Assembly (NCBI GenBank): GCA_012838545.1
Contig: DUPC01000049.1
Location: 1-44,863 of the forward strand
Reading direction: 5' to 3'
Source of the DNA: Acholeplasmataceae bacterium
GTDB lineage: Bacteria; Bacillota_I; Bacilli_A; ML615J-28; CAG-313
Length of the DNA stretch: 44,863 bases
Below, piece by piece: positions 40,638 through 44,863 of the stretch. The translations under genes and the position numbers were made by a program. The stretch's first letter is position 1, and each line of letters opens with the position of its first letter. The notes under the pieces are model-generated. The model was not told the origin of the DNA. It did not search any database and saw only the letters and a program-made list of their open reading frames with translations.

Positions 40638-41522
40638 TTAGAGGCCATGAGGAAAGAATTTATTTTTTAAAACCAGCGGATAAACACCTATCGCAAAGAA
40701 GGTAATAAAAAAATAACGCAATAAGGAAAAAATCAACTTATCTGGGAAGACCAGTTTTAATCCTTCCTTTATTCCTAAGACAATTCCTAGTGCTAAAATC
40801 ATTCGCAGAATCTTCTTCCATAACGGAACTTCCAAGGAGAAGCCGATAAAGGTTTTTTCAATAGCTAGTCCGCTAACAAAACCAAGTAATAATCCATAAA
40901 CCTTAAAAAGGTCTTGGTGAGGTGTTAATATTAGGAAGGGAATTAAACCTATCGCAGCAACCAGATACATCCAAAATGGCGATATTTTTTTTATTGCCAA
41001 AAATGAATACAGAAAAATAATAAATATTGAGGTCAACACTCCCAAAATTACTCCTGCTATCACATCGACGGGGAAATGAACCCCAAGGTAGACCCGCGAA
41101 AGGGGAACAATTACGATTAAGACAATACAGACAATCGTTAACCACTTCTTCTTCGCTATCTTAGAAAGAGTGGAATAAAGGCTAGCGCTATTTTGGCTGT
41201 GTCCGCTCGGAAATGATGAACCGGTGGCATTTGTTGAACCAACGGAACCTTTTATCAAGTGTTCTTTTTCTGGGTATTCGAAAGGTCTTTTGGCTTTAAC
41301 CATTCCTTTTAAAACACCATTGAAAGCCCCAGAGAACAAAACGATAAAACCAATTTTTTCGCCTTTTTCTTTGTTTAGGCAAAAATAGAAAAGGCCGATA
41401 ACGGCTATTAATAATATTTCACCGCCGAATTGTGTAAACACTAAAAAAAGTTTGGTTAGAAAGTCATTGCTGATTTGGTGCAACCCTTCCAGCAATCCCC
41501 ATTCCCAGGTAAAACGATACAT
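40638..41522 (-). CDS. PAP2-family membrane phosphatase
   Basis: KAKRPFEYPE, SSFPSGHSQNSASLY, SRVYLGVHFPVDVIAG (the three PAP2 motifs). Confidence 0.9.
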   Translation of the reverse strand: MYRFTWEWGLLEGLHQISNDFLTKLFLVFTQFGGEILLIAVIGLFYFCLNKEKGEKIGFIVLFSGAFNGVLKGMVKAKRPFEYPEKEHLIKGSVGSTNATGSSFPSGHSQNSASLYSTLSKIAKKKWLTIVCIVLIVIVPLSRVYLGVHFPVDVIAGVILGVLTSIFIIFLYSFLAIKKISPFWMYLVAAIGLIPFLILTPHQDLFKVYGLLLGFVSGLAIEKTFIGFSLEVPLWKKILRMILALGIVLGIKEGLKLVFPDKLIFSLLRYFFITFFAIGVYPLVLKNKFFPHGL

Positions 41523-41531
41523 AATGCACTC

Positions 41532-42302
41532 CTAATAGATTCGATATTTGTGTATTGGTTCGCGTTTTAAGATTTTTTCTTCTGTTGCTAAAACACGCAA
41601 TTGTTTTACTTCATGGATAGATAAACTGCGAACAGCTCCTTCCGGCAAATTCTCAATGGTAATATTCCCAAAGCGTACTCTGGTCAAGCGTTTGACCGGA
41701 TAGCCGATGGCTTCAAACATTTCTTTTACTTGATGGTTTTGTCCCTCGGTTAAAATTATGCGCACAAGTGAAGACTGATTGCGTTTGTCAATGCTTTCTA
41801 TTTCACATAGGGCCGGCAAGTATTCGGCTATATTGGTTTTTAAACCTTTTTCCAGTTTAGCCAGCACCATGTCATTGATAATACCTTTGACGCGTACCAA
41901 ATATTCTTTTTGGATGCCGCTGTTTGGACCAATCATTAAATTAGTGAAATCTCCGTCATTGGTAATTAAAATGATGCCTTTGGTATCGTAATCTAATCTA
42001 CCCACCGGGTAAAGACGATATTGTTTTAATTCCGGCGGCAGGATATCGATGATGGTTTTTCGTCCCCGATCATCCGAAACGCTGGAAATAACTCCGCGAG
42101 GTTTATTCAAACAATAGTAGCGTTTTTCTTCGGTTTCTAGTTGCACGCTGTCAACTTCGACGGTATCCTTAGGACCTACAAGGTATCCCATTTCGGTTAT
42201 AACTTGTCCGTTCACTTTGACACGTCCGGCTTTAATCAGTTCTTCGGCCTTTCTTCGAGAAGTGACTCCCGAATGAGCTATGCGTTTTTGTAATCTTTCC
42301 AT
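41532..42302 (-). CDS. rluB: Pseudouridine synthase RluB-type
   Basis: S4 domain (RLQKRIAHSGVTSRRKAEELIKAGRVKVNG), LYPVGRLDYDTKGIILITNDG; near spmA/spmB as in B. subtilis. Confidence 0.92.
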   Translation of the reverse strand: MERLQKRIAHSGVTSRRKAEELIKAGRVKVNGQVITEMGYLVGPKDTVEVDSVQLETEEKRYYCLNKPRGVISSVSDDRGRKTIIDILPPELKQYRLYPVGRLDYDTKGIILITNDGDFTNLMIGPNSGIQKEYLVRVKGIINDMVLAKLEKGLKTNIAEYLPALCEIESIDKRNQSSLVRIILTEGQNHQVKEMFEAIGYPVKRLTRVRFGNITIENLPEGAVRSLSIHEVKQLRVLATEEKILKREPIHKYRIY

Positions 42303-42406
42303 AATTTCACCTTATATACTTCTAATATATATTATACTAAATTTTTCCCCTTTTTACCAATTATTAAACAAAAAAATCGCTTTCTCAAAAACCCCCATTT
42401 TTGGTC

Positions 42407-42898
42407 TTAAAGAAAAACGATTCCGATTAAAGTTGCAAATAAAAAGGTGATCAAATCTGCAAGCAATCCTGCTTTCAAAGTATAACGGATTTTGGTTATT
42501 TTTACCGATCCAAAGTAGACCGCTACGATATAAAAAGTCGTGTCGCTGGACCCTTGAATCAAAGCGGAAATTTGCGCTATTTGGGAATCGACTCCATATT
42601 TTTGAATAATATTGGTCATGACGATTAATGAAGAGTTTGCCGAGAGGGGGCGAAAAAGAATTTGCACAAGCAATTCCGGCGCCAAAAAAGTGGTTGTGAA
42701 AAGGGTGGCCAAAAGCTTCATCAAGCCCGATTTTAAAAACACATTCAAGGCAAAGAACAACACAAAGAAAGTTGGAAAAAGTTTATAACTAGCTTTTAAA
42801 CCTTCTTCCACTCCTGTTTCAAACGAGCTAAAACAATTGGTTTTATTGATTATACCCAAGCAAATAACCAGAATAATAAAAACCACTAAAATAATCAT
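42407..42898 (-). CDS. spmB: Spore maturation protein B
   Basis: Polytopic nucleoside-recognition (Gate) type protein; GVEEGLKASYKLFPTFFVLFFALNVFLKSG, QGSSDTTFYIVAVYFGSV; pairs with spmA. Confidence 0.85.
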   Translation of the reverse strand: MIILVVFIILVICLGIINKTNCFSSFETGVEEGLKASYKLFPTFFVLFFALNVFLKSGLMKLLATLFTTTFLAPELLVQILFRPLSANSSLIVMTNIIQKYGVDSQIAQISALIQGSSDTTFYIVAVYFGSVKITKIRYTLKAGLLADLITFLFATLIGIVFL

Positions 42899-43494
42899 TT
42901 AATGTTCCTCTGAGAAAAAAAGTAAAATAATCGGTCGCAAGTAATGGCTATTATAGTAGCAAAGGCACTGGTAATACTCATGAGAAGGATTAACTTAAAG
43001 GAGTCGTTTGCACCAAATAACGCCCGAAGGCCAAAAAGGGAACTCGGAAAAATGGTTAAGGAACTGGCATTCAGCAAAACAAAGGTGGTCATGGAACGCG
43101 TTGAAGTGTCAGGAACCAAATTAGTTTTTTGCAACTCCTCCATGGCTTTTAACCCTAAAGGTGTGGAAGCTGTTCCTAAGCCTAAGAGATTACATACCAC
43201 ATTCCCCGCAATCAATTCCAACGCTTTACAGTCTCTGGGCAATTCCGGAAATAATAGACCCAAAGGTTTAATTAGGATCAGGGAAACTCGCTTAACCAAA
43301 CCAGAATCGATGGCAATCCGAATGATACCGCTCCAAAAAATCAGCATTGTAGCGATTTTTAAATAAATATCGATTGACTCTTTGGCACTGCTTAACATTA
43401 CATTTCCTAAAGTATTAAGGTTACCGGTTGAAACGCTGATTAAAATTCCTAAAAAAAGCAAAACCAACCAAATCCGGTTAATCATCGGAATCAC
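42895..43494 (-). CDS. spmA: Spore maturation protein A
   Basis: IWLVLLFLGILISVSTGN, GNVVCNLLGLGTASTPLGLKAMEELQ; overlaps spmB. Confidence 0.88.
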   Translation of the reverse strand: MIPMINRIWLVLLFLGILISVSTGNLNTLGNVMLSSAKESIDIYLKIATMLIFWSGIIRIAIDSGLVKRVSLILIKPLGLLFPELPRDCKALELIAGNVVCNLLGLGTASTPLGLKAMEELQKTNLVPDTSTRSMTTFVLLNASSLTIFPSSLFGLRALFGANDSFKLILLMSITSAFATIIAITCDRLFYFFSQRNIK

Positions 43495-44554
43495 CTTCAG
43501 TTTCTAAAAAGAGTTCATATTCTTTTTGCTTTACTTTAATTATCAAATAAAATTTATTTTCCCGTAAACCAAGTTTCATATCAAACACTTCTTCTGCTGT
43601 TAAAGGAAAATACACAGGTTTATTTAATGTCTTTCCCGTTAATAGGTGAAAAGTACTCATTTGAAAAGTAAAGGGCGAGATAATTTTGGTTAAATGGTAG
43701 TTTTCAAATGCTTCTTTTGCCAGCTTTTTATGGAGTTCCCAATCGCCGTGTGCATCAAAAGTAACTACAATCAATTCCATTTCGTCTTGTTGGAAAACCG
43801 TAACTAAGGTACGTCCCGCTTTTTTGGTGTATCCTGTTTTCCCGCCGATTACATCAGGTTCTTCTTGAATTAAACGGTGCTTATTAAAAAAGACATAACT
43901 TTTACCGTCCACCGTAACAAACCGGTGGACTTTGGTTTTAGTGATTTTCCTAAACGTTTGGTTTTCCATCGCATAGGCCATCAACAAGGCCATGTCATAA
44001 GCGGAGGAATAATTGCATTCCCCTTCATCAAGGCCGGTAGGGTTGTTGAACAACGAGTTCCTCATCCCGATTTCTTGTGCCAGTTCATTCATGGCAATGA
44101 TAAAATCTTCCTCTACTCCGCTATAGGCTTTGGCAACTACGAGACTGGCATCGTTTCCCGATTGCAACATCATCCCATACAATAAATCCCGAATTTGGAT
44201 TATTTCTCCCACTTCCAAATATATCCTCGATCCTGTTGCTTTGAGGATGGCAGAATCGACTACCACGTAGTGGTCTAGGTCCATTAATTTGATAGCAGTA
44301 ATGGTGGAAAGGATTTTGGAGATGCTGGCGGGGAGGAGACGTTTATTGATGTTTTTTTCGAATAAAACCCTTCTGGAACTTCTTTCCATCACAATCGCGC
44401 TTTGAGCATTTACATCCTTAACCAAAGTCTTATGCGTGGAAACTGTTTCTTCCAAAGGAAGTTTAAAGGAAACAATCAAAATCAAACCCCCAACAGCAAT
44501 TAAACTAATTAAAATTTCCAATTTTCGCGAAGCCAAAAAATAACGCAAGACCAA
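43478..44554 (-). CDS. dacB: D-alanyl-D-alanine carboxypeptidase (DacB/DacF-type, peptidase S11)
   Basis: LLPASISKILSTITAIKLMD (SxxK), QSGNDASLVVAKA (SxN), VIGGKTGYTKKAGRTLVT (KTG); upstream of spmA-spmB as dacB is in B. subtilis. Confidence 0.88.
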   Translation of the reverse strand: MVLRYFLASRKLEILISLIAVGGLILIVSFKLPLEETVSTHKTLVKDVNAQSAIVMERSSRRVLFEKNINKRLLPASISKILSTITAIKLMDLDHYVVVDSAILKATGSRIYLEVGEIIQIRDLLYGMMLQSGNDASLVVAKAYSGVEEDFIIAMNELAQEIGMRNSLFNNPTGLDEGECNYSSAYDMALLMAYAMENQTFRKITKTKVHRFVTVDGKSYVFFNKHRLIQEEPDVIGGKTGYTKKAGRTLVTVFQQDEMELIVVTFDAHGDWELHKKLAKEAFENYHLTKIISPFTFQMSTFHLLTGKTLNKPVYFPLTAEEVFDMKLGLRENKFYLIIKVKQKEYELFLETEGDSDD

Positions 44555-44585
44555 TCACCTTTAACATTTTATTCAACCAAAAACA

Positions 44586-44605
44586 AAAAAAGCACCCAGG
44601 GGTGC
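44586..44605 (-). terminator. Minus-strand terminator upstream of the dacB-like gene
   Basis: Minus strand GCACCC-ct-GGGTGC followed by TTTTTTT. Confidence 0.65.
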
Positions 44606-44711
44606 ATGATAAAAGATTTCTAATTATTTTTTAAATCCTAAAAAAACAGGGTAATTTTAATTTTCTTTTTTAGAAGTTTATGCGCTTTACCATTTATTTT
44701 GGTGTTTCATT

Positions 44712-44783
44712 AAAAAAAATAAAAAATCCTTTCTATGTTTTTAATTTGACTGGCAATCAAAATTACACATAGAAAGGATTCTC
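44712..44783 (-). ncRNA. Possible small hairpin RNA or strong minus-strand terminator
   Basis: Perfect 14-bp inverted repeat AATCCTTTCTATGT (44725-44738) / ACATAGAAAGGATT (44767-44780); T-rich tail on the minus-strand 3' side; TATAAT (44790-44795, minus) just upstream. Confidence 0.4.
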
Positions 44784-44863
44784 AAGAGAATTATAACATA
44801 GAAAAGGAAAAAGCAAGTTAATTGAATTGCTTTTGGAGTTCTAATTCTTTTTAGTATTTAGAC

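Noticed and set aside
1-44863. CRISPR arrays, transposase genes, prophage genes or rRNA/tRNA genes
   Set aside because: No regularly spaced repeats, transposase motifs, phage structural genes or RNA-gene signatures were recognised

Overview
This 44.9-kb window looks like chromosomal core sequence from a low-GC Firmicutes/Mollicutes-like bacterium. It is dense in housekeeping genes: glyS, dnaG, tandem rpoD paralogues, trmK, a Nif3-like gene, parE/parC, an S1-domain gene, der, gpsA, tldD/tldE, thiT with a TPP riboswitch, nrdD/nrdG, lepA, hemW, spoIIM, xerD, deoB, rluB, spmA/spmB and a dacB-like gene. Several gene orders match Bacillus subtilis (dnaG-sigA, S1-der-gpsA, lepA-hemW, spoIIM-xerD-deoB, dacB-spmA-spmB-rluB). 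The most striking non-coding signal is in the ~1.24-kb AT-rich gap between convergent genes at 37461-38699. It contains a 28-bp sequence (38327-38354, minus-strand reading ACTTCCTATAATATATATTATGTTAACT) that differs at 2 of 28 positions from the B. subtilis dif site as I recall it. Gene orientation switches from mostly + to entirely - across this site, as expected for a replication terminus. Additional copies of the Xer-arm motif flank it. Other points of interest are tandem primary-type sigma factors, a perfect 16-bp hairpin that looks like a terminator and buries the Shine-Dalgarno of a SpoVIF-like gene, a Fic-fold protein with an eroded catalytic motif, sporulation-associated genes, and a possible orphan small hairpin RNA near the right edge. 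No tRNA, rRNA, CRISPR array or intact mobile element was recognised. All assignments come from reading the sequence by eye; no database search was run.
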